Both the position numbers and the translations under genes were made by a program. DNA of 64,000 bases from Anaeramoeba flamelloides. Lineage: Eukaryota > Metamonada > Anaeramoebidae. The notes below the pieces were generated by a model. It saw only the letters and a list, made by a program, of their open reading frames with translations, did no database searches and was not told where the DNA came from. Of this stretch, positions 1 to 12,200 are shown piece after piece (positions within the stretch are counted from its first letter, which is position 1; every line of letters starts with the position of its first letter). The stretch lies in assembly GCA_027625915.1 (NCBI GenBank), contig JANTQA010000047.1:2356001-2420000 (forward strand). Direction: 5' to 3'.

Positions 1-428
1 TCACCCCAAATAAAACTCCTTTTTTTACTATCATTTTCGACTACAAAACAAAAAAATTTGAGTTCAAATTTTCAATTATTTTTACTAATGAAAATCAGAA
101 TAAACAAAAAGATCTTCCATTACATCGTTAGAAATGATATTTCTCCGTATTTAATTAATCTTATTTCTGAAATCTTGTTCGAAAATTCCCATTATGGCAA
201 TCTTGTGTTAAAAAACAATTTAAAAATCCCAAAAACAATCTAGTTGATTTCAAAATATAAAACAAGATCTTTAAAGTTGTTTTTAGTTTGATTAATAATA
301 CTGTTTAAATCAAATTGCCCAAATGAGAATTTTTAAATAAGATTTCAGAAATAAGATAAATTAGGGAGCAAAATCATTTCTAAATAATTTAAGGAAAGAT
401 CTTTTGGTTTTTTTAGGCGAACAAGAGG

Positions 429-917
429 CACTACGGTTTAAATAAACAAGACTTTGAACATAAATTCAGAATGAAAATTTAACTCATGTAAAAAATATTG
501 GCTGACTCAAGAAATAAAAGAAACGCAATCAATGGGGATGGAAACAGTATATAAACAAGAAATACGGTTCTTTAATAAATTTTCAAAAAGAATTAGAAAT
601 AAGGGAAATATTAAATGTAATTTTTTAAACAAAAAAATGAGAAAAAGATTTTTTTTCTGAATTTTTTTAAGAAATTATTCTATCAAATCTCACTAATTTT
701 GCTAATTATGAGGAAAAATAATGAAACCAAAAGCTTTGAATATTATTGAACCATTTCGGTAAATCAAAGATCAAACCTCTAAAGTCAATTTAAATCCTAA
801 ACAAAGAGTTTATGTGTTAATTCCTATTTTCAAATACCCAAGTTTGAACAAAAAACACTAGTTAAATTTTTGTATGGGTTAAAAGTTGTCAACACGGATA
901 TATTATAATACACCACC
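429..917 (-). mobile_element. Family A MITE, degraded copy (mariner-like ends)
   Basis: The interior matches the family A copies at 6.2, 10.0 and 55.5 kb over most of its length. Shared blocks include the stretch around 'agtataaacaagaaatac' and 'cctctaaagtcaatttaa'. Both terminal repeats are decayed (near 429-448 and 890-917), so this looks like the oldest of the four copies. No coding capacity. The strand sign is arbitrary for a MITE. Confidence 0.55.
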
Positions 918-1037
918 AAGTTATATCAAATTTCTAAAAATATAATTTTGTGGAAAAGTTCAATAAGTAAGCTAAATTAAATCTCTATCAATTATCATTT
1001 CTAATTGGTTTTATCAAGTTTATTACTCATTTATTTA

Positions 1038-1612
1038 AGGTTTACAATCCCTGAAATTTGAAAAAAGATTATCTTGTGTTGAGGTAGTGGCTTGTTAATT
1101 GGTTTCTTAACTGATCGATAATGTGATTGGTATAAGTTTTAAAAGTGGTTCAAAAAAGGCAATTTTTAAAATTATCTTTTTTTCTTTCCGAAATCCAAAT
1201 TGAAGAGTGTAAGATTAATAGATTGGCAGGTGTTTAAGAATAAATTTAAATTTTTGGGTTGTCGAAGAAAATTTTTAAATACTTTTTTGACAATTAACTT
1301 AATTAATTAAAAAACAAGTGTTTTTTACAAAGCTCCAAATAAAACAAAACCCCAATAAAATCCCCAATTGATAACAGACAAGCATGTTTTTTTATTACTT
1401 AACTTTGCAATATATTCGATATTACAATCGTAAATTTGGATTTCGGAAAAAAAAAAATAAATTGTCAAAAATTGCCTTTTTTGAACCACTTTTAAAACTT
1501 ATACCAAGTCCATGATCCATCAGCTAAGAACCAAATTAACAAGTCACTACACCCAACACAAGATAATATTTTTTCAAATTTCAGGGATTGGAAACCTTAA
1601 ACCACTAGAAAA
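1038..1612. mobile_element. Foldback element with long inverted arms
   Basis: The left arm (about 1038-1170) and right arm (about 1465-1612) are inverted copies of each other. For example 'agtggttcaaaaaaggcaat' on the left is mirrored by 'attgccttttttgaaccact' on the right, and 'gggattg' faces 'caatccc' at the outer ends. The 93-aa open frame at 1512 lies mainly in the right arm and is not a gene. Related single arms lie near 18.0-18.2 kb and 52.55-52.62 kb. Probably a non-autonomous DNA transposon; the superfamily is not clear. Confidence 0.6.
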
Positions 1613-2439
1613 TATTTGGAAATTTGAAAAAAAAAATTTTAATTTATTCATTAAAAAATTGAACTTTAGTACCCCAAATCACCCCCATTTTAAGCAATTT
1701 TTTATGTTTTATAAAAAAATATATATTATCACAATATATAACTTTAAATTTTATTTTCAATCATCAAGATTGTTTTTTCACTTGATTATTTAAAATATTT
1801 ATTTTGTTTTTTTGAAAAAAAACACCTCAGAGAATATCAAAATTAGCTTATTAGGTCATTTTGTTACACTTTTGATATTTTTCATTTTTTTTTTTTTTTG
1901 AGATTTTCAAATAATTTGATTAAGGGATCAGTGAACTAAAAAAAATCTACTAGTAAATTTAATCTCAAATTCAAAAAAAAATCACTGTACATAGAAATCG
2001 AAAAATGGTGGAAAAACCCTATGACTACAAAACTACACTAACATTTTAATTCTATTTCCCGAAATGAATTATTATTTTTAAAAGTTTGATCCATTTTTTC
2101 CCATTATTGAAAAGTTCAAAATCAAAACTCTATTTCAAAATTATTTTGAAAAAAATAATTTTCTTTAAGGCCTAATCTAGATTAATTTTTTTACCTAAAT
2201 TTAACAAGGATTGAGAAAATTTTTTGACAATTATGTAGTTTTGAAAACCCTTGTTCATTTTAAAATTAAACATATTTCTTGATAAGGAATCCTTTTTTAG
2301 AAATTTGTCAAAAAAAAAAAAAAAAAAAAGAATAATAATTGAAACTATGTCCGTAACAGAAGGAAGAAATCTTATTACCTATAAAGGGGGTACACAAAAA
2401 TACACATAAAAAATGAAACAACTATAAAATAAAAAAACA

Positions 2440-3330
2440 AGGATAAGCAAATCTACTTAATTTCTAAAAAAATAAAATAATTATTTTAAACTTTGAAAAA
2501 ATATAATTATTGGATTCATCAAATAACCGTTCAAATCATTTTTTTCTTATAACGAAATAAAAAAAAAATGAGAAAAAAAAAATAATCCATTTAATTAAAA
2601 ATTCACCCAAAAGACCTTTATGTAACTTTAAAATTCCAACTTATAATCTAAAGAGGTGGTTTTTAATTTGATTATTTCTTAATCAATATTCAATGTACCA
2701 ATCTTTTTTTTTCAGTGTATAAATAACAACCCAAAGATTAAAGTTATCAATCAACTTTACAATTATTTATTAAAGTTTTAAATATTTTCAAATAAAATAA
2801 ACACATTCAAATTAACAATTCTAATACTAAAAAAAATAAAATAGATATTATCAAAGAACTGATTTTATTGCTAATAATTCCTTGTTTATAAAAGTGATAT
2901 TTGAAAAAAGGCGAATTATTTAATCTTTTAAATTTCAAAAAAATTAATAAATATTTCTGAATAAAATAAATAATCAATTTTTTCTAGATTCACAAAGATT
3001 TAATATTTGATTTATTTTTATATTATTATTAAAATACAATACAAAGTATAAGGTTGTTTATTTATACACACTCTCAGAAATTACTAAAAGCGAGATGGTT
3101 TCAAAAAATTGTTTTTTGTAAATTTTTTATTTTGAATCCAAAAATCCAGGAAAAAAGGATTACATCTTTTGACTGAAAATTTCATTGGGTAAAATGAAAT
3201 TTCTTTGGAAAATGATAACTCATTTCTCTAAAGTTGATAAAAGATGTTAATTATTGGGTTTAAATCCACTTGTGTAAATGATTACCCTTTTACCTTTGAC
3301 GGGAAATAAATAAGAGTTACTGGTCACCCC
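2440..3330. repeat. Dispersed AT-rich repeat, family P
   Basis: Homologous by eye to 29.88-30.08 kb (interrupted there by a palindromic MITE) and to 31.6-32.2 kb, and in inverted orientation to about 51.46-51.61 kb. Its last part (around 3190-3260) is also found inverted near 49.50-49.57 kb. No open frame. Nature unknown. Confidence 0.45.
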
Positions 3331-3738
3331 CATAAACAAATAACCCAAAAAAAAATCCAACTTCGTTAAGATAACTTTTACACATTTGTTTGATCTATTT
3401 TTCAGGAAAATAGGTTCTTTTTTTTTTTTAGGGAAGACTCACAACTTAAAATAAACAAGAAAACAACAATAAAGGCGATGTTGGTTTATTAAGTTCCTAT
3501 TATTAAAAATAAATATACAAAGGAAAGATGATATTGGAAAAATTAGGTATCAAGAATTAATTTATATTTCAAGAAATATATTAATCCCAACAATAATATA
3601 AAAAATGGAAAATTGAAGGAACAACTACAAAAGATTTTCAATAAATTCCATTTGAAATTTCCAATTTATGAAAATAGCATGAGTTTTACCTTCAAAATCG
3701 GATTACCCTTTGTTATACTATTGGGTACTGAATTATTT

Positions 3739-4111
3739 CACATGATGTAATTAGAATGTTGTAAAAAATGAGTTTTAACAATTTAATAGATAAAAAAACA
3801 GTTCCGTGCATTTATCCACAACCAGTAATATGGTAAACGAAAATACGGTTTTTAATTTTTGAGCTTGAACAAATTTTAAATATAAAATCATTTGGTGAAT
3901 GTCAATGTTTTGTTTGAAAAATAATTTTTTTTTCAAATTAAAAGATTGTTATCCAACAAATGATTTTTTGATAAAAAAATATTATTAGTCGATTAAGGTA
4001 ATCAGATATTATATTTACTATTACCAAAATTTGGTCAGATGCACGGAACTCTTTATTTATTGTTAAAATTGTACAAACTCATTTTTTACAACATTCCATA
4101 TTTACACCTGT
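3739..4111. mobile_element. Family D long-TIR element, copy 1
   Basis: Inverted arms of roughly 70-90 bp flank a short core. The left arm carries 'gaatgttgtaaaaaatgag', 'cagttccgtgca' and 'ggta' motifs, and the right arm carries their complements ending in 'acaacattcca'. A second, better kept copy lies at 34.54-34.91 kb. No coding capacity; a MITE. Confidence 0.6.
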
Positions 4112-4460
4112 GATCCCGTATTTTATAGACAAGTAAAAAAATCAAGGAGTTATATTTTTAAAAAATGGGTTTTATTCTCATGGTACATGTTTTATTGATC
4201 AATTTATTTTAAGAAAAAAAATTTAACCAATTTTAATATCCCGTTTTGAAAAATAATATCAAACGATATATTTTAAAAAATGGTATCTTCTAGTATTATT
4301 TAGTTTATTTTAAATGACTTTTTATTCTTTTATCAATCAGTAGGTCTTTTAATTTCTGATAATCCCCCCAATTAAAAATCTATTAACATTTTCCCCTTCC
4401 ATAATTTTCACCAAATTGTTAAACACAAAACAATGAAAAAGAAAAGTTATATATTTATAA

Positions 4461-4666
4461 TACAGCCAGTTTCACTTTTAATACACAAACTTTCAACGAA
4501 ATTTAAGGCACAAAATAAAACCTCAAATTAAAGCACAAAATTTGGAATTTTTTTTTTTACAATTTATTTTTACTAGAATCCAGAATTTTGTGCCTTAATT
4601 TGAGATTTTATTTTGTGCCTTAAACTTCGTTGAAAGTTTGTGCATTAAAAAGTGAAACTGACTGTG
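4461..4666. mobile_element. Family B palindromic MITE, copy 1
   Basis: About 200 bp forming an almost complete palindrome: ends CAG(C/T)CAGTTTCACTTTTAA, then 'actttcaacgaaatttaag' and 'ctcaaatta', mirrored in the second half. The TA at the left end and CAGT-type terminus suggest a Tc1/mariner-type origin. This copy has slight decay in both arms. Confidence 0.75.
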
Positions 4667-5330
4667 AATACCCCCCCTCACCACCACCACCAAAAAAAAA
4701 TAATAAATAAACAAATAAATAAAAAACAATAAAAAAAAATCAATCAAAATAAAAAAAAAAAAAAAAAACAAAAAATTCCCTAATTTTAGTTATTTCATAA
4801 TTTATTTCAATTGTCTTGGTTCGATTAATACCTTTAAATTTCTTTTATTTTTGTGGGAAATTTAATTATAAAATAAAAAAATGTCAAATATGATTTTTTC
4901 TATTTTTTTTTTGTATCTTAATAAAAGTTAGTTTTATCTTTCCTATATTTTTGTAAATTTCATTTTTGTGAATTAATTTGATTATTTTTTTTTTCAAAAA
5001 AAAAGAGATCAATCAAAAGTATGTAACAAGAAAAAAAAACTGAATATAAATATAATCTTGTGCTTTAAGATTCTGTATTGCCAGATGTATAAGAGTATCA
5101 TATACAATTTAAGACACACACACAATAGAATCTAGGGGGGGGTGGCGGTGAATTCAGTGGGCGTATTTTATTTATTAAAATTACCAGAATTTGTTATAAA
5201 TTGGATTTAAAACGATTCCATCCACATGAACACAGTATATTTTAAAAAAAAATCACAGGGGTGTCAGATAATCTAGTATCATGGGTATATATACCAACCT
5301 GGATAAAAAATCAAAAAAATAAAAAATTAA

Positions 5331-5532
5331 TATATCATTTCCACTTTTAAGATACAAACTTTCAACGAAATTTAAGGCACAAAAAAAATCTCAAATTAAG
5401 GTACAAAATTCAAATTCTAGTAAAATAAATTGTAAAAAAAAAAAAAAATACAAATTTTGTGCCTTAATTTGAGAATTTTTTGTTCATTAAATTTCGTTGC
5501 TAGTTTGTGTCTTAAAAGTGAAACTGACTGTA
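5331..5532. mobile_element. Family B palindromic MITE, copy 2
   Basis: Same palindrome as at 4461. The left terminus is eroded (CACTTTTAAGATACAAAC) and the right terminus is intact (GTGAAACTGACTGTA). Confidence 0.7.
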
Positions 5533-5942
5533 TAGAAAAAATAAATAAAAAAATCATTTATTCATTGATTTTATGTATAAAATTTGATAATTATACTTCT
5601 TCTTTATCAAGTTTTATTTAATTTGAAATTAATAAAATTTATTATTTAAAACTTTTTTATAAATAATAACTTTCTATTTTTTGTGTATTTTTCAAAAAAT
5701 AATTTTCGATTTTTTATTTTCGTTTTATAACTCAAATTCTGATTACAGTTCAAGAAAATGGTAAATTTTTTAAAATACTTCTTCATAAATAAATATTTAT
5801 TAAATGTATTTTTTTGATTTGATAATTATTTATTTTTGATTAAATTGAAAACTCAAAATAATTATGAATTTTGCTTTCATTTTTTTTTTTTTGCGATTTT
5901 CCTTTATCTTTTAGTTGAGTCTTTGGAAGTTGTTTAATTGAA

Positions 5943-7546
5943 TTAAATGTCGACCCTTTCTCTTATTTTTGAAATAATATCCTGTACTTTGGTTTTGTTT
6001 GATAAAGATATTTGAAAAAGGAATTTAGAAAACAAATTTATAAAATTATGGTTGATAAAATATTTATAAATAGTAATACAAAGATAATTTCAAGGTAGAT
6101 ACTTATTTAGATTCATATATTTTAAGGAATTAAAAAAGAAAAAAATTGTATAGCATCTACAGTGGGGGAAATAACCCATGTTGACAACCTTTAACCCATT
6201 ACTAAAATTTAACTCAAGTTTTTTTTTTTTCAGACTTGGGTATTGGTCAACCAGAAATCACCAATAGATTCTTGGTTCAGATCCAAATTGACTTTAGAGG
6301 TTATATCTTTGATTAATCCAAATGGATCATTATACTAAATACTTTGGTTTCAAAAATCTCATCATATTTACAAAATTTGTGAGATTAAATGATTTTTTTA
6401 TAAAAATTCAAAAAATGAAATTCTGCTCATTTTTTTGTCAAAAAATTACATTTTAATCTTCCAGTATCTTCATAATTCTTTTTTAAAATTTATTTAAAGA
6501 ACCCTATTTCTTGTTTATATACTATTTCCACCACATTGGTTTGTTTCTTTTATTTCTAGAGTCAGCCAATATTTTTTGCATGAGTTAAATATTAGTAATG
6601 GGTTAAAATAAAAAACAAGGGTTAGTTACACCACTGTCTTTGATTAATTGGTAAGTTTTTTTTAAAAGTTGATCTTTCTTGTTTTGTTCTTCAAATGAAA
6701 AGATTTGTTTAAAAAAGAAACCTTTATGGGTCTATTTTTTTGGGTTTATTCTTTTGATTAATTACAAGCATCCCCATAAACAGATTTCAAGATGAAAACC
6801 AAAAATTTAATCAAAAAAATGATCTCAAAAAATAGAAAAATTACAAAATTTTAAGATTCAACTATGATTTACTCTGGTTTTTTTCACTAACAGAGTGTGG
6901 GTGGTATTTCGGTTCCAAATTTCAAAATATAAATATCCCTTAAGGACTATCTAAAATAAATTCACCACAGTGGCCCAACGAATAACAACACTGGTAACTT
7001 AGACTCTTGTTCGCTTTAGATCCAGAAGAACTAGAAAATTTGGAAATTTAAGGATTAGATAATTTAGTAAGATTAGATATTTTATTGATTTTATGTATAG
7101 TTTCCCATAAAAACCTCTGAAAAAATGGACTTAGAAAAAATATGGTTGGGGTGTGGGTTTTATAATCGTTTTCCAATTAAACTATATGATCTATTAAAAT
7201 TTCTTTTCCTAAAATTTAGAAATTTTCTAGTTCTTCTGGATCTAACGCGATAAAGAGTCTAACCCACCAGTGTTGTTATTCGTGGGATCAATCTGATGAC
7301 TTTATTTTTGATAATCCTTAACATACTTGGAAAAATCTGTTTTCATTTAAGTTTCCTATAATAAAAATTTCCAAAAAATTAAATGTTCGTACTTCCTTAA
7401 AATAATAAAATTAGTAAAAAACCAAACTTACCCATTTCAGAGCCAACAGCTTTTCTTTCAAATGAAGGTAATTCGTATATTTCTTCGAGTTCAGAATAAA
7501 ATAACGAAATTAATACATAAACTTTCTCAACTTTGAAGGTAAAGTC
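5943..7546 (-). CDS. Unrecognised split gene, C-terminal exons only
   Basis: Proposed exons: complement(join(5943..5981, 7327..7355, 7432..7546)). The 115-nt exon reads DFTFKVEKVY.. ELEEIYELPSFERKAVGSEM and ends at a consensus GTAAGT donor. The 29-nt exon (acceptor TTATAG, donor GTATGT) adds GNLNENRFFQ. The last 39 nt add DIISKIRERVDI and a TAA stop. Phases 1 and 0 close exactly, and the residues are much less K/N/F/I-biased than nearby noise. The 1.35-kb last intron holds two MITEs. A 25-nt exon at 7911..7935 (KGNYDLFK, AG/GTAAAT borders, compatible phase) may lie upstream; the 5' end was not found. Open frames near 7.8 kb (starting MKFAMWLLN on the minus strand) and 8.1 kb (containing IEKIYVFSA) might be more of the gene or decayed duplicates. 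I do not recognise a family and assign no function. Confidence 0.45.
6158..6638 (-). mobile_element. Family A MITE, copy 2 (mariner-like)
   Basis: About 480 bp, with termini matching the family inverted repeat CAGTGGTGTAAATAACCC (left end reads CAGTGGGGGAAATAACCC; right end 'gttacaccactg'). Interior blocks match the copies at 10.0 and 55.5 kb. It sits in the last intron of the minus-strand gene at 5943-7546. No coding capacity. Confidence 0.75.
6963..7294. mobile_element. Family G element with long inverted ends
   Basis: About 330 bp. The left arm 'aacgaataacaacactgg' and 'agatccagaagaactagaaa' is mirrored on the right by 'tttctagttcttctggatct' and 'ccagtgttgttattcgt'. The arms are about 75 bp. 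Only one copy is seen in this window. It lies in the last intron of the 5943-7546 gene. Confidence 0.65.
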
Positions 7547-9295
7547 CTTGGTTTTTTTGGATAAAATAGAAGTTGTGAAGGGAATTTGTTCAAATAATTA
7601 AATATTTGTCTCTTTTTTTGGTGATTTTTTATTCAAAATAAAGTAATTTCTCCTCAAATCCTCTCAATTTTTCATATAAATCTTAACATTACTATTCCGT
7701 TTTTGACAATTGCTTTCTTAATTATAGATTTTTAATGATGAAATTTTCACGAGAAAACAAGAAAATTCGATAGTAAAACGATTTTGGAATTGTTCTAGAA
7801 TCTCTGTTCAACAACCACATTGCGAATTTCATTTCCAGAAAAATGGTAAATTTTTAATATACCAAAAATTTTTCTCATCTTTTACTTTTCATTATGAGAT
7901 CAAAATTTACTTTAAACAAATCATAATTTCCCTTTCTAATTTATAAACCAATCAATTCCTATAAGATATTCTAATGCTTTTTTACAGTTACTTTGTTAAA
8001 GTTTGAAATATTTTATTATAGAAATAGAAAGTAAAAAACTCCAAAGACAGTTATATTACTTTCTATGAAAAATCTGGTAAATCAGTTTTTTGAAGATTGT
8101 TTTTCGCAGAGAAGACATAGATTTTCTCAATTAACTTCTTTTTGTGTTATTTCTTTTTGAGAAGGTAAAGTTAAAAAAAAAATAAAAACTCAACTATCAC
8201 AGATTTCGTAATCTGGTCCTTTCGAATCAAAAACATAAATTACTTATTAATTATTGTTGGTTTAAGTATTGGTTAATTATTGTCCTATTTGGAATGGGTA
8301 ACTTTGTGATTATTTTGAAAAATAGAGCTTACTCGGTCACAATTCTATTTTCACAACAAAAATTCTTATTGAATTTCGAAAATTCGTTTTTAAACTAAAA
8401 CAAAACAAGTCGATACACAAAAAACATTTTTCCCTTATCCTCAACGAATTACATTATTCAGATTTATAACACTTCAACAAAGATTATTGGTTTTCTTTCC
8501 ACTTATCAGTAATTATTTGGATTTTGTCAAGTTCTTAAATCGCTGTCAAAGACTAAGAATAAAATAAAATTTAGTAAATTCAGTTGACATTAAAACGTTC
8601 TGAATAAATTTTATACCCAATTTACAACAATGGTTTTTGACCCTGAAAAATAATTGAAAAGACGACCAAATTTTCTTTTCCAAAAGATGTTTCTAAAAGA
8701 AATTTGTTCTTTCCTTTTTACACATAAATTTTAAATGTTCAAGTGAGATACTAACAAAAACAACACAACTCTGATCACAAAGGTTTTTTTTTGGAAACAA
8801 GATTAAACACAACTTTTATTCTATTTTGATCAACCAAAATTACAAAAATGATTTTCAAATTTCACATTTCTGATCTTTCCATAAGAATATTCCCAATCCC
8901 TCACAAACCACTATGACTTTTAAATTTGTAATTAAATTCTGTTAATTTTTTTTTTCTTTTTTTCTGACAGTACAAGTGAATTTTTGTTCGATTTATTTTT
9001 GAAGAAATGGTAAAGGGGTTTTTAAAAATGAAAAATGTTGTAGTTATTATGTGAGCAGTAAAAAAGCAGACAGACACTTTGATCAGGAAAAAGTGAAAAA
9101 CAAAGAACCTTTCGAAAAATTTTAAAAAGGAGTTTCAAACCCACAATAACAAATCTGTTTACTTTTAAAAAGTTGAAAAAAAGATTTTGTCAAAAACAAA
9201 ACTGTAGAAATATAAATAATATTTAAAAAAGAAAAATTCCGAAAGGGAATTAAGAAATGGAAGACAAATTCCCCTCACAAAATTGAAATTATTTA
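7547..9295. other. Spacer between divergent split genes
   Basis: This lies upstream of both the minus-strand gene (7546 and below) and the plus-strand receptor gene (9296 and above). It may contain undetected 5' exons of the first and promoters of both. Two short minus-strand open stretches (about 7.73-7.84 and 8.09-8.16 kb) look somewhat protein-like but have no clean splice sites. I see no transposon here. Confidence 0.4.
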
Positions 9296-12200
9296 ATGAA
9301 ACAATTATTGTTGAGGATTTTTAACAATTATTTCAAAACAATTTTTATTTTTTTGCTTTGCCTTATGAATCTTACTTTTTACTCCATAATAATTGTGATT
9401 GAAGTTGTCTTCTTGTTTATCTTCAATGTCGTTTTTTATTACAAAAGGAACAAGTATCCCCTCAAGGTACTAATTTTTTTTTCTTTTCTTCTTTTCTTCT
9501 TTTTTATTTTCTGTGTCAACTTTCTTACTTCGAAGGCAAATTACTTTTTTGTTGTAAGATCCAAAACAAAAAATGCCAAAAGATGGCCAAAAAAGGCTTT
9601 CGTTTCAATCACGAACAGATATTTAACGATCTTTCTTTTTTGTATGGATCTTTTCTTTGAGGACACAAAAATGTATGATCAAACCTACCCGAGGAATCTT
9701 CCTTTTTTTTTGACTCAACCAATTTTTCTTCTATCGGAAATTGTTCAAGTTAGATTTTATTGTTGCAACCAAAGTAAATAACAACATTTCTTAAAAAAGT
9801 GATAACGATAGTTTTCAAAAGTGTTAGCTGATCCAAAATACAAACCAAACAGTTTGGGGATTATATTTTCAAAATGGTGGCTTTGTTAGTTTAAAGAGCA
9901 ACTTGAAAAACTTTTTGGACTATAGTTTTTTCAACCCACACCCCAAATCAGATATTATTTAAATTTGAAATTCGAGACAATTTACAGTGGTGTAAATAAC
10001 CGGTGTTTTTTATTTTTAGCCATTACTAAAATTTAACCCCTGTAAAAAATATTGGTTGACTGTAGAAATAAAAGAAGCAAATAAATGGGGCGGAAACAGT
10101 ATATAAACAAGAAATAGGGTTCTTTAAATAAATTTTAAAAAAGAATTAGGAAGATATGGAAAGATTAAAATGTAATTTTTTGACAAAAAAATGAGCAAAA
10201 TTTCATTTTTTGAATTTTTATAAAAAAATTCATTTAAATCTCAATATATTTTTTAAATATTGTGAAATTTTTGAAACCAAAGCATTTAATATTATTGGGC
10301 CATTTGGGTTAATCAAAGATCTAACCTCTAAAGTCAATTTAAATATGAACCAAGCATATATGTGAGTCTTCCTATCTTCAAATACCAAAGTCTGAAAACA
10401 AAACATGAGTTAAATTTTTGTAATGGGTTAAAGGTTGTCAACACGGGTTATTTACACCACTGTACTTCTCATTTTCTTTTAGGGTTGGTCTGGTGTTACC
10501 TTTTGAAGAACACTTAAAAATCAAAGAAAAAGCACTTCAGTTTGTTGTATAAAAGCGTTTCTGAAATCAAAAAGAGAACTGGAATTTCGGTTAAAATCCA
10601 AATTGCCCTTATTAAAATTTTCTCTCAGATTTAATAAGGAAGGGCTGATAAAATCTCTAAAAATATCATTTCCAATTGCCTTTGGAAAGATCTTTTTTTT
10701 TTTTTTAGACAACACATCCCACAAACTAATTTGGAACTTGAAATAAAAATTGACATTAATTAATTGAAAAACAACACTAATCCAAAAGATGAATTTGATA
10801 AATTTTTGCATTCTCTTGTGAAAATATTCCTTAACAAAATGAAACCTAGAACCAGAAATTGATTACTTTGAAAAATACTTGATCCTTAATAACTTCACAA
10901 ATAACTTTGAAAAAAAAAAGAATTAATATAAAGCCGTGAAAAAAATACCGGACATGAAAAAAATCCCGGACAAGATTTTTAATTGTGAATATTAGTAAAA
11001 TTATTGTGTAATTTCTTTTATTTCAAATCAAATTCCTTTTTTTAAGAATCGAACTTTTTCAATTATAACCCCACCCACTTATTAGAATGATGATTAATGA
11101 AATCACACTTGTTCAAAACACCATTCAATCAATCAAAAAACAAGAAGAAAAATTATCATTTTCCAAACTCTAGTAAACCTCAATAAAACTCGATTGTTTT
11201 TCAAAAAAAGTTTATCATATAGGCTATCAAACAATTACCCGAGTATTCTAGAGACACCTTACTTTGATGAACTTTAGGTAGGTTTATTACTAATCTCATA
11301 AAAAAATTGGTTATTTATAATAAGGATTTCCTTGAAATTAAACAAAAATTTTACTAATACTCACAATTAAAAATCTTGTCCGGGATTTTTTTCATGTCCG
11401 GTATTTTTTTCCCTACTATACTAAAAAAAAAAAAAAAATGAGAATACTTTTTTTCAAATGTAAAATGATACTGATAAATTCAAATATATTTAATAAAATT
11501 TTTAGTTCAAATTCGTCTTTTGTAATCTTCATATCTTAACTTTTATAACAACTCAAGAGAAACAACCCTTTTAAACACAACCAATTAATAAATGTTTTTT
11601 ATCGTTTAAAAGAATATAATTCTTTGTTCAAAGCTTGTATAAAAAAATATGTAAAATGAGAAATGAAGTGAAAATTTTCAGATATTTATTTGAATTTATC
11701 AGTATTACTATTATTTTCCAATTAATAATTGAAAATTTTTATTTCAATTTCCAAAATGAATATTAATTATTACTGCTACATTCAAATTAGCAGAGTAAAA
11801 ATTGTATATTAGAGTTAACTCAGTAAGTTTAATTTATTGTCTAAAAATATCATTTTTAAACGATGTTGTAAAGATCTTTTGGTTTTACTTCAACTTATAA
11901 AACGATTAGAAAAATATTTTGGTATGTGAACTAAAAATTTTCATTTTTTAATCGGAAAATAATAGTACTGTGAATTTTACCATAAAAAGATCAAAATTTT
12001 CATTCAGGTTATAAAAAATAATCGCATCCAAATAATGATAAAACAAATCATCAAAAGTCCCAATTCTAAAAGGGAAATTAATAATTTTAACTGATTTTAG
12101 GAATTAAAAAATTGAAATTTTACATGACTTAAAAACTCTTTTTTAGGAAAGCTGAATGAAAAGTTTGTTACATTTATTTTGCAACAAACAGTAAAACTTA

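Larger units (their letters stand above)
1..5942. other. Gene-poor region filled with repeats
   Basis: I see no convincing coding exon here on either strand. The stretch holds a degraded mariner-like MITE, a foldback element, a dispersed repeat also found near 30-32 kb, two palindromic MITEs and a long-inverted-repeat element, each listed separately. Positions 107-150 and 370-405 are also inverted copies of a motif containing AAAGATCTT and AAATGAT, which recurs near 10.6, 11.87, 24.62 and 50.45 kb. The short open frames are broken low-complexity runs of F, L, K, N and I codons. Confidence 0.6.

Noticed and set aside
1512-1793. 93-codon plus-strand frame
   Set aside because: Lies mainly over the right arm of a foldback element; composition matches AT-rich noise.
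9467-9781. Continuation of the 161-codon open frame at 9296
   Set aside because: The extra 105 codons begin at a GT and read through a polypyrimidine tract (Phe/Leu/Ser). The spliced alternative reproduces the conserved PLK-SRS junction.
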